Part shown: piece after piece, positions 42,125 to 50,990 of the stretch
Numbering within the stretch: position 1 is the stretch's first letter
Layout: each line of letters starts with the position of its first letter
NCBI RefSeq assembly: GCF_035969385.1
Contig: NZ_JAYKKJ010000011.1
Coordinates: 50,438-114,437, forward strand
Reading direction: 5' to 3'
Length of the DNA stretch: 64,000 nucleotides
DNA from: SELP01 sp035969385
Lineage (GTDB): Bacteria > Pseudomonadota > Alphaproteobacteria > Rhodobacterales > Rhodobacteraceae
The notes under the pieces: generated by a model
Seen by the model: only the letters and a program-made list of their open reading frames with translations
What the model was told of the DNA's origin: nothing
Database searches by the model: none
Made by a program: the position numbers and the translations under genes

Positions 42125-42838
42125 ATGCGCATTCTTTTGGTGGAAGACGACCCAACGACCTCGAAAAGCATCGAAATGATGCTGACCCACGCGAACCTGA
42201 ACGTCTATACGACCGATCTCGGGGAAGAAGGGATCGATCTGGCAAAGCTTTATGACTACGACCTGATCCTGCTGGACATCAACCTGCCCGACATGACTGG
42301 ACACGAGGTCTTGCGCCAGTTGCGGCTGGCACGGGTGGACACGCCGATCCTGATCCTGTCGGGCGAGGATGGAACCGAATCGAAGCTGCGTGGATTTGGG
42401 TCGGGCGCCGACGACTACCTGACCAAACCCTTCCACCGCGAAGAACTGGTCGCGCGCATCCATGCGATCATTCGCCGGTCCAAGGGCCACGCCCAATCGG
42501 TGATCAAGACCGGGCGGATCGCGGTGAACCTTGATGCCAAGACCGTCGATGTCGGCGGCACGCCCGTGCACCTGACCGGCAAGGAATACCAGATGCTGGA
42601 GTTGCTCAGCCTGCGCAAGGGCACGACCCTGACCAAGGAGATGTTCCTCAATCATCTCTATGGCGGCATGGACGAACCGGAACTCAAAATCATCGACGTG
42701 TTCATCTGCAAGCTCCGCAAGAAGCTGTCGCAGGCAACCGGTGGTGACAATTACATCGAAACCGTCTGGGGCCGCGGGTATGTGCTGCGCGATCCCGACA
42801 CCGGATCGGATAGCGAACGGCTCGCCGTCGGCGCCTGA
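42125..42838 (+). CDS. ctrA: Cell-cycle response regulator CtrA
   Basis: The 237-residue OmpR-type regulator begins 'MRILLVEDDPTTSKSIEMML', has the phosphoacceptor Asp51 in 'LILLDINLPD', the receiver 'DDYLTKPF', and a winged helix with 'GKEYQMLELLSLRKGTTLTK' and 'YGGMDEPELKIIDVFICKLR'. It is phosphorylated by the CckA-ChpT relay; in Rhodobacterales it controls motility and gene transfer agent genes rather than essential replication. ATG 42125 is clear. The adjacency with sciP and the presence of chpT in the same window are notable. Confidence 0.96.
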   Translation: MRILLVEDDPTTSKSIEMMLTHANLNVYTTDLGEEGIDLAKLYDYDLILLDINLPDMTGHEVLRQLRLARVDTPILILSGEDGTESKLRGFGSGADDYLTKPFHREELVARIHAIIRRSKGHAQSVIKTGRIAVNLDAKTVDVGGTPVHLTGKEYQMLELLSLRKGTTLTKEMFLNHLYGGMDEPELKIIDVFICKLRKKLSQATGGDNYIETVWGRGYVLRDPDTGSDSERLAVGA

Positions 42839-42986
42839 CGGCTGTCGTTTTCTCCCGGACAGCGGCGCTGGCCCCACCACTCACGGAGCTTGAGGGCTGG
42901 CGCCACTGGACGGGGCAATCCTTGCCCCCTAAGACTTGGTCAATACCTTCCCCGGACCCGCACGAACCGAGGGAAAGGTCTGATCG

Positions 42987-45254
42987 GTGAAGGGGGCATT
43001 CGTGACGGCGCTGAAGACCAAAGCGGTATCGGAACTTGGCCGGGAGGAGGCCGCGCAGGAACTGGCGCGGCTGGCGGATGCGCTGGCGCGGGCGAACACT
43101 GCCTATCACCGCGACGACGCCCCCGAGATCAGCGATGCGGACTATGATGCACTGAAACTGCGCAATGCCGCGATCGAGGCGCGGTTTCCCGACCTCAAAC
43201 GCCCTGACAGCCCCTCGGAACAGGTCGGCGCCGCCCCTTCGGACGGATTCGGCAAGGTCCGCCATGCGGTGCGGATGCTGTCACTGTCGAATGCATTTGA
43301 AGACGCGGACATCACCGATTTCGATGCGGGCATCCGCCGCTACCTTGGCCTCGGGCCCGACGCGCCGCTGGCCTACACCGCCGAGCCCAAGATCGACGGG
43401 CTGTCGCTGTCGCTGCGCTATGAAAACGGCACGTTGGTGCAGGCGGCAACACGTGGCGATGGTGAAACCGGCGAAAACGTCACCGCGAACGCCCGCACTA
43501 TCGCGGATATTCCCCAGACCCTGACCGGCGCGCCCGAGGTGCTGGAGGTTCGGGGCGAGGTCTATATGGCCCATGCGGATTTCGAGGCGTTGAACGCTCG
43601 GCAAGCCGAGAAGGGCGACAAGACCTTCGCCAACCCGCGCAACGCCGCCGCCGGTTCGCTGCGCCAGCTTGACCCGACGATCACCGCCGCCCGGCCACTA
43701 CGGTTCTTTGCCTATGCCTGGGGGGCGCTGAGCACGCCCCTGTCCAACACCCAAATGGGCGCGATCGAGCGGCTGGCCGACCTTGGGTTCCAGACAAACC
43801 CGCTGACCCGGCTCTGCAACAGCCCCGAGGCAATGATCGCCCACTACCGCGCCATCGAAGACCAGCGCGCGACCCTTGGCTATGACATCGACGGGGTGGT
43901 CTATAAGGTCGATGACCTGTCGCTTCAGGCGCGGCTCGGGTTCCGCTCGACCACGCCCCGCTGGGCTATTGCGCATAAATTTCCGGCCGAACTTGCCTGG
44001 ACCCGGCTGGAGGCCATCGACATTCAGGTGGGCCGGACCGGGGCGCTGTCACCCGTCGCGCGGTTGCATCCGGTCACCGTGGGTGGCGTCGTCGTGTCCA
44101 ATGCCACGCTGCATAACGAAGACTATATCGCCGGACGCGGGGCCGATGGGGACGAGATTCGCGGGGGCAAGGACATTCGGGTGGGGGATTGGGTACAGGT
44201 CTACCGCGCGGGTGATGTGATCCCCAAGGTTGCCGATGTGGACCTGACCAAACGGCCCAAGGGGGCACAGCCCTATGTCTTCCCCGAAACCTGCCCGATC
44301 TGCGGCTCTCCCGCCATTCGCGAGGAGGGCGACGCGGTGCGCCGCTGCACCGGAGGCCTTATCTGCGCCGCGCAGGCCGTTGAAAAACTAAAACATTTCG
44401 TCTCCCGCGCTGCCTTCGATATCGAAGGGCTGGGGTCCAAGCAGGTGGAGCAATTCCACGCAGACGGCTGGATCGCGGAACCGGCGGATATTTTCACACT
44501 GGAGGCCCGGTTTGGCACGGGACTTCAGCAGTTGAAGAACCGCGAGGGCTGGGGCGAAACCAGCGCGAAGAACCTGTTTCAAGCCATTGCAGATAAACGG
44601 GAAATTCCCCTGTCCCGTCTGATCTTTGGGCTAGGTATTCGGCATGTGGGCGAAGTCGCCGCCCAGGATCTGGCCCGCCACTATTCAACGTGGGAGGCGC
44701 TTGCGTCTGCCCTTGATACGGCGCGCCCGGCCGCACTGGCCCATAGGGCCGCGGACGAGGCGGCAGAGGCCGAACGTGCCGCCGCCACGATGGAGAACCG
44801 CCGCGCCCGGGTGTCAGAGGCTCGCGCGGCCGCCCTTACCGGACAGGACATTCCCGACGACGCGACCGCTGCATGGTCTGACCTCATCGGCGCGGACGGC
44901 ATTGGCCCGGTCATGGCCCTGTCCCTGTCGGACGCGCTGGCCAACCCCGACGAACGGGCCGCCATCGACCGCCTGCTGTCCCATCTGACCCCGGTCCCGC
45001 CCGAGGCACGCGCAACCGACAGCCCCGTCGCGGGCAAGACGGTGGTGTTCACCGGAACCCTGGAAAAGATGACACGGGCCGAGGCAAAGGCACGGGCCGA
45101 AGCGCTGGGGGCCAAGGTGGCCGGATCGGTCAGTGCCAAGACCGACCTTCTGGTCGCCGGTCCGGGCGCCGGGTCCAAGGCGAAAAAGGCCGCGGACCTA
45201 GGGATCGAAACCATCGACGAAGACGGCTGGCTCGCCTTGATCGGGGACGCATGA
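42987..45254 (+). CDS. ligA: NAD-dependent DNA ligase LigA
   Basis: The 755-residue enzyme seals nicks in replication and repair. Order of parts: N-terminal Ia and adenylation domain with nucleophile Lys135 in 'AEPKIDGLSLSLRY', OB fold, the zinc finger 'CPICGSPAIREE' continuing to a second cysteine pair at 'RRCTGGLICAAQ', helix-hairpin-helix repeats, and a BRCT domain at about 680-755 ('GKTVVFTGTLEKMTRAEAKA'). The GTG at 42987 has GGAAAGG upstream; a GTG five codons later is an alternative. Overlaps recG by ATGA. Confidence 0.97.
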   Translation: MKGAFVTALKTKAVSELGREEAAQELARLADALARANTAYHRDDAPEISDADYDALKLRNAAIEARFPDLKRPDSPSEQVGAAPSDGFGKVRHAVRMLSLSNAFEDADITDFDAGIRRYLGLGPDAPLAYTAEPKIDGLSLSLRYENGTLVQAATRGDGETGENVTANARTIADIPQTLTGAPEVLEVRGEVYMAHADFEALNARQAEKGDKTFANPRNAAAGSLRQLDPTITAARPLRFFAYAWGALSTPLSNTQMGAIERLADLGFQTNPLTRLCNSPEAMIAHYRAIEDQRATLGYDIDGVVYKVDDLSLQARLGFRSTTPRWAIAHKFPAELAWTRLEAIDIQVGRTGALSPVARLHPVTVGGVVVSNATLHNEDYIAGRGADGDEIRGGKDIRVGDWVQVYRAGDVIPKVADVDLTKRPKGAQPYVFPETCPICGSPAIREEGDAVRRCTGGLICAAQAVEKLKHFVSRAAFDIEGLGSKQVEQFHADGWIAEPADIFTLEARFGTGLQQLKNREGWGETSAKNLFQAIADKREIPLSRLIFGLGIRHVGEVAAQDLARHYSTWEALASALDTARPAALAHRAADEAAEAERAAATMENRRARVSEARAAALTGQDIPDDATAAWSDLIGADGIGPVMALSLSDALANPDERAAIDRLLSHLTPVPPEARATDSPVAGKTVVFTGTLEKMTRAEAKARAEALGAKVAGSVSAKTDLLVAGPGAGSKAKKAADLGIETIDEDGWLALIGDA

Positions 45255-47341
45255 GCGGCCGCCCTGAAATCCTCTGGCCGCTGTTCGGCGAGTTGACCGC
45301 GCTGGACGGTGTGGGGCCGAAGACGGCGCAGCACATGGGCCAGTTGGAGGTGGAGAAGCCGCGCGACCTGCTGTTTACCCTGCCGCATTCGGGGATCGAC
45401 CGCCGCCGCCGCGCCACGATCCGCGAGGTGGTTGCCCCAGCGACCGTCACGGTCGAGGTGACCGTGGGGATGCACCATCCGCCACGCACAAAGGGGCGGC
45501 CCTACCGGGTGCACGTCACGGACGCAGAGACCGAGTTTCAGCTTGTGTTCTTTCACGCCCGTGGCGACTACCTCCAAAAGGTGCTGCCGACCGGACAGCG
45601 GCGTGTGGTGTCGGGCAAGATCGAGTTGTTCGACGGGATCGCGCAGATGCCGCACCCCGATCATATCCTGCCGGTCGAGGAGGGGGATCAGATCCCGCCC
45701 TATGAACCTGTCTATCCGCTTACCTCCGGCGTGGTGCAAAAGACCATGTTCAAGGCGACACGCTCGGCGTTGGCGATGGCTCCGGACCTGCCGGAATGGA
45801 TTGATCCGGGGCTGAAGGCCCGCGAAGGCTGGCCCGATTGGCGCGATGCGCTTGTCTCGGCCCACGCGCCCGAATCCTCGGTCGATCTGTCGCCGCACGA
45901 TCCGGCGCGTCAGCGGCTGGCCTATGACGAATTGTTCGCCCATCAGCTGACCCTTGCGCTGGCCCGGCAGCAGTTGCGGCGCGGCAAAGGGCGGGCCAGC
46001 ACGGGCGACGGACATCTGCGGGGCAAGGTTCTTGCCACGCTTCCCTACACCCCCACGAATGCGCAAACCCGCGCCTTTGATGAAATCGCCGCAGATATGG
46101 CGGCCGAGACCCGGATGAACCGGCTGTTGCAGGGGGATGTCGGCGCGGGCAAGACGCTGGTCGCGCTGATGGCGCTTCTGATCGCGGTCGAGGCAGGCGG
46201 GCAGGGGGTGATGATGGCCCCGACCGAAATCCTTGCCCGGCAGCATCTAGACGGGCTGCGGCCGCTGGCCGAGGCGGCGGGCGTGGTGGTCGAATTGCTG
46301 ACAGGGCGGGATAAGGGCGCGGAGCGTCGGGCCAAGCTGGAGGCGTTGAGGGAGGGGCGAATCCAGATCCTTCTGGGCACCCATGCGGTGTTCCAGAAGG
46401 ATGTGGAATTCCATGACCTGCGGCTGGCGGTGATCGACGAACAGCATCGCTTTGGCGTTGCGCAGCGGATGGAACTGGGGGCCAAGGGATTGGCCGTGGA
46501 CGTCTTGGTGATGACCGCCACGCCGATCCCCCGGTCGCTGTCACTGGCCCAATATGGCGATATGGACGTCTCGGTTCTGGACGAAAAACCGCCGGGACGG
46601 ACCCCAGTGAAAACCGCATTGGTCAGCACCGGCCGGATGGACGAAGTGGTGGACCACCTGCGCCGCGCCGTGGCCGAGGGGCGTCAGGCTTATTGGGTCT
46701 GCCCGCTGGTAGAGGAAAGCGAAGTCAGCGACATGACCGCCGCCGAAGAACGGTTCAAGGTGCTGCGCGCGGCGCTTGGCGAGGGGGTGGTGGGGCTGGT
46801 CCACGGGCAAATGCCCCCGTCCGAGAAGGACGCGGCCATGGCCCGCTTCGTCGCCGGAGAGACATCCGTTCTGGTCGCGACAACGGTGATCGAAGTGGGG
46901 GTAAACGTGCCCAACGCCTCGATCATGGTGATCGAACGGGCCGAACATTTCGGGCTGGCGCAATTGCACCAGTTGCGCGGGCGGGTCGGGCGCGGGGCCG
47001 CCGCCTCGACCTGCTTGTTGATGTATCAGCCGCCCCTGACCGAAGGTGGGCGTCGGCGGCTGGAAATCCTTCGCGAGACAGAGGACGGGTTCCGCATATC
47101 CGAGGAAGACCTTGCCATGCGCGGCGCAGGCGATGTGATCGGGACCGCGCAATCGGGGCTACCGCGGTTCCGGGTAGCCGATCTGGAACGGCAGGCCGCG
47201 GTCATGCAGATGGCCCAATCCGACGCGCGAAAACTGCTGCACGACGACCCCGGGCTGACGAGCGAGCGGGGACAGGCCGCGCGGACACTCCTCTGGCTGA
47301 TGGAACAGGATCGGGCGATCCGTTTGATTTCAGTGGGTTAG
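45251..47341 (+). CDS. recG: ATP-dependent DNA helicase RecG
   Basis: The 696-residue branch-migrating helicase has an N-terminal wedge OB domain, Walker A in 'LLQGDVGAGKTLVALMALL', 'MAPTEILARQH', the DEQH box in 'VIDEQHRFGVAQRM', 'VLVMTATPIPRSLSLAQYGD', and helicase-C motifs 'VATTVIEVGVNVPNAS' and 'QLHQLRGRVGRG'. It remodels stalled replication forks. The 4-base overlap with ligA couples the two repair genes. Confidence 0.97.
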   Translation: MSGRPEILWPLFGELTALDGVGPKTAQHMGQLEVEKPRDLLFTLPHSGIDRRRRATIREVVAPATVTVEVTVGMHHPPRTKGRPYRVHVTDAETEFQLVFFHARGDYLQKVLPTGQRRVVSGKIELFDGIAQMPHPDHILPVEEGDQIPPYEPVYPLTSGVVQKTMFKATRSALAMAPDLPEWIDPGLKAREGWPDWRDALVSAHAPESSVDLSPHDPARQRLAYDELFAHQLTLALARQQLRRGKGRASTGDGHLRGKVLATLPYTPTNAQTRAFDEIAADMAAETRMNRLLQGDVGAGKTLVALMALLIAVEAGGQGVMMAPTEILARQHLDGLRPLAEAAGVVVELLTGRDKGAERRAKLEALREGRIQILLGTHAVFQKDVEFHDLRLAVIDEQHRFGVAQRMELGAKGLAVDVLVMTATPIPRSLSLAQYGDMDVSVLDEKPPGRTPVKTALVSTGRMDEVVDHLRRAVAEGRQAYWVCPLVEESEVSDMTAAEERFKVLRAALGEGVVGLVHGQMPPSEKDAAMARFVAGETSVLVATTVIEVGVNVPNASIMVIERAEHFGLAQLHQLRGRVGRGAAASTCLLMYQPPLTEGGRRRLEILRETEDGFRISEEDLAMRGAGDVIGTAQSGLPRFRVADLERQAAVMQMAQSDARKLLHDDPGLTSERGQAARTLLWLMEQDRAIRLISVG

Positions 47342-47360
47342 GGGAAACCCCACTCTGGAT

Positions 47361-47395
47361 GTTCCAAAAAGTTCACTAATGTTCTTATAAAGTTC
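47361..47395 (+). promoter_or_regulatory. SOS box in a run of four GTTC repeats
   Basis: GTTC occurs at 47361, 47371, 47381 and 47392. The last two form an exact GTTC-N7-GTTC LexA operator (47381-47395, spacer TTATAAA); the first two add sites at 10-bp spacing. Located 69 bp before a 40-aa gene and 20 bp after the recG stop. Confidence 0.75.
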
Positions 47396-47463
47396 TTTAC
47401 ACGGCGTTAACCATATGAGAACAAAGGGGCAACAAAGAGAACACCAGAGCAGGAGACGCCCCA

Positions 47464-47586
47464 ATGGCCCAAGAGATCAAAGCCAGCATCACCCGCAGCC
47501 GCGACACGCTGATCAGCGACATGTTGGGTGCGGTGTCCCTGATCGTGCTTCTTTATGCCGGCCTGTGGTTGCCGGGACTATTCTGA
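47464..47586 (+). CDS. 40-aa membrane protein, probably SOS-induced
   Basis: The ORF from ATG 47464 has a basic amphipathic start ('MAQEIKASITRSRDTLISDM') and one membrane span ('GAVSLIVLLYAGLWLPGLF'). The ribosome site is AGGAG about nine bases upstream. It has its own strong terminator at 47734-47776. The exact SOS box just upstream makes LexA control likely. In Caulobacter the SOS-induced 29-residue membrane protein SidA blocks division; this gene has the same layout but no sequence identity that I can show. Similar short proteins occur in other Rhodobacteraceae by my recollection. Confidence 0.7.
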   Translation: MAQEIKASITRSRDTLISDMLGAVSLIVLLYAGLWLPGLF

Positions 47587-47733
47587 GTTTCTGCCCGGAG
47601 TTTCGCGCCGGTCCGTCCCCGCATCGCCTGTCCCAAACTGCGATGCCAGACTGAACTGCCTGTCCCAGTCATCACCGGGGTCTGCCTCCCCAATCGGACG
47701 GTAACCGGGTCCCACGCGAACACTCTCTGCCTG

Positions 47734-47776
47734 CCGCCGCCATCCTGTCCCGGATGTGCGGCGGTTTCTTTTTTCG
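47734..47776 (+). terminator. Intrinsic terminator after the 40-aa gene
   Basis: CCGCCGC (47734-47740) pairs with GCGGCGG (47758-47764), extended by CATCC/GGATG around a 6-base loop with one bulged T, followed by TTTCTTTTTTC. About 150 bp downstream of the small gene; nothing else is seen in that spacer. Confidence 0.9.
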
Positions 47777-47784
47777 CGATTAGG

Positions 47785-48231
47785 TCAGGCGTTGGCCGCG
47801 GCTTCGTCCAGCGCGGCAAGGGTCGCGTCAAAGGCCAGCAGGATCGACGCATGGCGGTTCTTGTAGTCCCGCGCCGGTTCAAGAACCGCAAGCGCGTCAA
47901 AGGGCGCATCCGGGGCGGGGCCACCTTCCTTCAGCATGGCATAAAGCTGATCACGGCCAGCCTGCACCTGGTCGCGACTGCACCCAACGATATTGGCCCC
48001 AACCACGGCCGCCGAGGCCTGCCCCAGCGCACAGGCCTTCACGTCCTGTCCGTAGTCGGTGATCTTGCCGTCCTTCAACGCAATATCGACCGTCACCGTC
48101 GATCCGCAGAGCGGCGACCGCTTGCGCGCGGTGGCATCTGGCGCGGTCAGCCGCTCGGTCCGCGGCATGTCGGCGGCCAGTGCAAGGATGCGGCCGGAAT
48201 AAAGCTTGATCAGGTCGGCGTCGGACGACAT
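47785..48231 (-). CDS. Iron-sulfur cluster assembly scaffold, NifU/IscU-like N-domain
   Basis: The 148-residue protein has the IscU-type cysteine pattern: 'RKRSPLCGSTVTVDIAL', 'DVKACALGQASAAVVGANI' and a third ligand region ('IVGCSRDQV'). The order and spacing resemble the SufU/IscU scaffold domain on which Fe-S clusters form in the cytosol, but the C-terminal cysteine motif is unlike canonical IscU, so a subfamily of scaffold-like proteins typical of alphaproteobacteria is meant. Divergent from hisI with about 70 bp between starts. Confidence 0.78.
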   Translation of the reverse strand: MSSDADLIKLYSGRILALAADMPRTERLTAPDATARKRSPLCGSTVTVDIALKDGKITDYGQDVKACALGQASAAVVGANIVGCSRDQVQAGRDQLYAMLKEGGPAPDAPFDALAVLEPARDYKNRHASILLAFDATLAALDEAAANA

Positions 48232-48299
48232 GGCGGTTTGCCCTTCGTGATTTCCCCCCTTAGATAGGGTCCTGTGCCCGGATGCAAAAGGGAAATCCC

Positions 48300-48659
48300 A
48301 TGTCTTTCGACCCAGCTAGCCTAAAGTATGATGCCAATGGTCTGATCCCCGCAATCGCGCAGGATCATGGCTCGGGCGAGGTGCTGATGATGGCCTGGAT
48401 GAATGCGGAGGCCGTGGCGCGGACCCTTGAGACTGGCAAAGTCACCTATTGGAGCCGCTCGCGGCAGTCGTTCTGGGTGAAAGGCGAAAGCTCTGGCCAT
48501 GTGCAGCGGCTTGTCGATTTCCGCGTGGATTGCGACCGCGATTGCCTGCTGGTTCTTGTCGATCAGACGGGCCCTGCCTGCCACACCAATCGGCGCAGCT
48601 GTTTCTACACAGCCGTGCGGGACGGGGGAGAGGTGGAGCTGATGGCGCCGGAGCGCTGA
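48300..48659 (+). CDS. hisI: Phosphoribosyl-AMP cyclohydrolase
   Basis: The 119-residue zinc enzyme opens the purine ring of PR-AMP in histidine synthesis. Motifs: 'VLMMAWMNAEAVARTLET', 'VTYWSRSRQSFWVKGESSGH', 'RVDCDRDCLLVLVDQTGPAC' and 'HTNRRSCFY', with the cysteine ligands in place. Only the HisI domain is present; the HisE pyrophosphohydrolase must be separate. ATG 48300 follows AAAGGGA. Confidence 0.96.
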   Translation: MSFDPASLKYDANGLIPAIAQDHGSGEVLMMAWMNAEAVARTLETGKVTYWSRSRQSFWVKGESSGHVQRLVDFRVDCDRDCLLVLVDQTGPACHTNRRSCFYTAVRDGGEVELMAPER

Positions 48660-48666
48660 CGGGGAC

Positions 48667-48684
48667 GGCGGGACAAGTCCCACC
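48667..48684. repeat. GGTGGG-family palindrome, imperfect
   Basis: GGCGGGAC / GTCCCACC around AA with a single C-A mismatch, in the 24-bp gap between the convergent hisI and gluQRS stops. Likely terminator hairpin of the same family as 10377, 10562, 40451 and 55235. Confidence 0.55.
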
Positions 48685-49553
48685 TATACCGACAGACCGA
48701 CACGCCGCCGGATATCCTCCGGGGATGCACCCTCGGCGCGGTATTTGGCAATCGCGCGGGCGTCATCCCGTTTGGCCAGCCGCTTGCCGTTGTCATCGCG
48801 GAGCAGCAGATGATGGTGATAGGTGGGTGAAGGAAGGCCAAGAAGCGACTGAAGGACAACATGAATCTTGGTTGCCTCGAACAGATCGGCACCGCGCGTC
48901 ACATCGGTGATCCCCTGATCCGCATCATCGACGACGACTGCCAGATGATAGGATGTCCCCATGTCACGCCGGGCCAGAACCACATCGCCAACGGCCTCGA
49001 CCAGCGCATCGTCGGAAATGGTGATTTCCCCATGTTCACCGGCCGGACCGGCGCCGCGTTCAAGGAAGGAAAACGATTTTTTGCCAATATGATCCAGCGC
49101 GGCCTTCATGTTTAACCGCAGGGCGGTGTCCCGGGGCAATGGACCAACCGGCGCGGTCCCGGGCCGACAGGTGCCCGGATAGATCAGCCCGTCCGGCCCG
49201 GTCAGGATCAATCCGCCTTCCTGCGGCGCGGCCACGGCGGCAAGGATATCGCGCCGATTGCAGGTGCAGGGATATAAAACGCCCATATCCCATAGCCTTA
49301 CAAGCGCTTGTTCATATCGGTCCATCCGGTCGGACTGCCGAAGCGCCGGTCCATCCCATGTCAGCCCAAGCCAGGTCAGGTCGTCATAGATCTGTTGTTC
49401 CCATTCGGGCCGCGCGCGGGTCTGATCGATATCTTCGATCCGCAACAGGAACTGACCGCCTGCCGCCCGCGCCATGTCATGCGCATAGATCGCCGCGTAA
49501 GCGTGGCCCAGATGCAGCGGGCCGGTTGGCGAGGGGGCAAAGCGGGTGATCAC
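48684..49553 (-). CDS. gluQ: tRNA glutamyl-Q(34) synthetase GluQRS
   Basis: The 289-residue protein is a truncated glutamyl-tRNA synthetase catalytic core that glutamylates queuosine in tRNA-Asp. It has 'RFAPSPTGPLHLGHAYAA' (HIGH-type motif), the zinc-region cysteines in 'YPCTCNRRDI' and 'YPGTCRPG', and the KMSKS-like 'NGKRLAKRDDA', but no anticodon-binding domain. GTG start overlapping the trmFO stop (GTGA). Confidence 0.92.
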   Translation of the reverse strand: MITRFAPSPTGPLHLGHAYAAIYAHDMARAAGGQFLLRIEDIDQTRARPEWEQQIYDDLTWLGLTWDGPALRQSDRMDRYEQALVRLWDMGVLYPCTCNRRDILAAVAAPQEGGLILTGPDGLIYPGTCRPGTAPVGPLPRDTALRLNMKAALDHIGKKSFSFLERGAGPAGEHGEITISDDALVEAVGDVVLARRDMGTSYHLAVVVDDADQGITDVTRGADLFEATKIHVVLQSLLGLPSPTYHHHLLLRDDNGKRLAKRDDARAIAKYRAEGASPEDIRRRVGLSV

Positions 49554-50893
49554 CCCTGCGCGTCCAGCCAGCCCCGCCAGTCCACCTTGGCCCGGTCGGT
49601 ATAGGCCTTGTAACGGTCCTTGCGCCCGCGCCGTCCGCTTTTCAGCCCGTCAACCGGGGGGAACAGGCCAAAATTCACGTTCATCGGCTGGAAGGTCTTC
49701 GCATCCGCCCCGCCGGTGATATGGGTGACCAGCGCGCCGGTTGCGGTGGTATCTGGCACCGAAGGCACCGCTCGGCCCTGTAGTTCGGCGGCGGCAAGTC
49801 GCCCGGCCAAAAGGCCCATGGCCGCCGATTCAACATAACCCTCAACCCCGGTGATTTGCCCGGCAAAGCGAATATTGGGCCGCGATTTCAGCCGCATTTG
49901 ATCGTCCAGAAGCGTGGGCGAGTTGATGAAGGTGTTGCGATGGATGCCGCCAAGACGCGCAAACTGCGCATCTTCAAGCCCCGGAATCATTCGAAAAACA
50001 GCGGTTTGTGCGCCATACTTCATCTTGGTTTGGAACCCGACGATGTTGTAAAGCGTCCCCAGCGCGTTGTCCCGGCGCAACTGAACAACCGCGTAGGGCT
50101 TGTTCGTCGGATCATTGGCGTTGGTCAGCCCGATCGGTTTCATCGGCCCAAAGCGCAAGGTTTCGCGTCCGCGTTCGGCCATCACCTCAATCGGAAGGCA
50201 ACCGTCGAAATAGCCTGCGGTTTCACCTTCGTGGAATTCCGTCTTATCGGCGGCAAGCAGCGCGTCGATGAAAGCCTCGTATTGGTCCTTGGTCATCGGG
50301 CAGTTGAGGTAGGCGGTGCGCTCTTCCTCGGTCTCGCCCTTGTCATAGCGGGACTGCATCCAGGCCACGTCCATGTTGACGCTGTCGAAGTAGACGATCG
50401 GCGCGATGGCGTCGAAAAAGGCCAGCGCCTCGGCTCCGGTTTCCGCCCGGATCGCCGCGCCCAGGGCCGGGGAGGTCAGCGGCCCGGTGGCAAAGATCCA
50501 GTGGTCCTGATCGGGAAGCTCTGTCACCTCTTCATATGACACCGAGACATTCGGCAGCGCCTTAAGCGCGGCGGTCACATCTTCGGAAAACGGGTCGCGG
50601 TCCACCGCCAGCGCCCCCCCGGCCGGCAGCCGGTGGCGATAGGCCGTGTCCATGATGATCCCGCCTGCCTGCCGCATTTCCCAATGCAACAGCCCCACGG
50701 CATTCTGTTCATTGTCATCTGACCGGAACGAGTTGGAACAGACCATTTCGGCAAGATTGCCGGTGCGATGGGCAAAGGTTTCGACCTTGGGTCGCATTTC
50801 GTGGATCACCACGCGCACTCCGGCCTGTGCCGCCTGCCATGCCGCCTCGGACCCGGCCATGCCGCCGCCCACGATATGAAGTGTCTTTGTCAT
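49550..50893 (-). CDS. trmFO: Methylenetetrahydrofolate-tRNA-(uracil-54) methyltransferase TrmFO
   Basis: The 447-residue flavoprotein makes m5U54 using methylene-THF and FAD. Evidence: the dinucleotide motif 'LHIVGGGMAGSEAAWQAA', 'LAEMVCSNSFRSDD', 'YFDSVNMDVAWMQSRYDKG', 'NCPMTKDQYEAFIDAL', 'RLGGIHRNTFINSP' and 'FAGQITGVEGYVESAAMGLL'. I trimmed 47 upstream codons because the homologous start is the ATG at 50893. Coupled to gluQRS. Confidence 0.95.
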   Translation of the reverse strand: MTKTLHIVGGGMAGSEAAWQAAQAGVRVVIHEMRPKVETFAHRTGNLAEMVCSNSFRSDDNEQNAVGLLHWEMRQAGGIIMDTAYRHRLPAGGALAVDRDPFSEDVTAALKALPNVSVSYEEVTELPDQDHWIFATGPLTSPALGAAIRAETGAEALAFFDAIAPIVYFDSVNMDVAWMQSRYDKGETEEERTAYLNCPMTKDQYEAFIDALLAADKTEFHEGETAGYFDGCLPIEVMAERGRETLRFGPMKPIGLTNANDPTNKPYAVVQLRRDNALGTLYNIVGFQTKMKYGAQTAVFRMIPGLEDAQFARLGGIHRNTFINSPTLLDDQMRLKSRPNIRFAGQITGVEGYVESAAMGLLAGRLAAAELQGRAVPSVPDTTATGALVTHITGGADAKTFQPMNVNFGLFPPVDGLKSGRRGRKDRYKAYTDRAKVDWRGWLDAQG

Positions 50894-50946
50894 ATTGGGG
50901 ATGTAGCGGGGCCAAAGGGGCCGTGCAATACATCCGAAAACAAAAC

Positions 50947-50966
50947 GGGGCGCCCGAAGGCGCCCC
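50947..50966 (-). terminator. Intrinsic terminator with UUCG loop
   Basis: On the minus strand: an 8-bp stem GGGGCGCC/GGCGCCCC closed by a TTCG tetraloop, then TTTTGTTTTC. It closes the broken outer-membrane protein gene. Confidence 0.88.
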
Positions 50967-50990
50967 ATCGTCGCACTAGGCGAAATGCGC

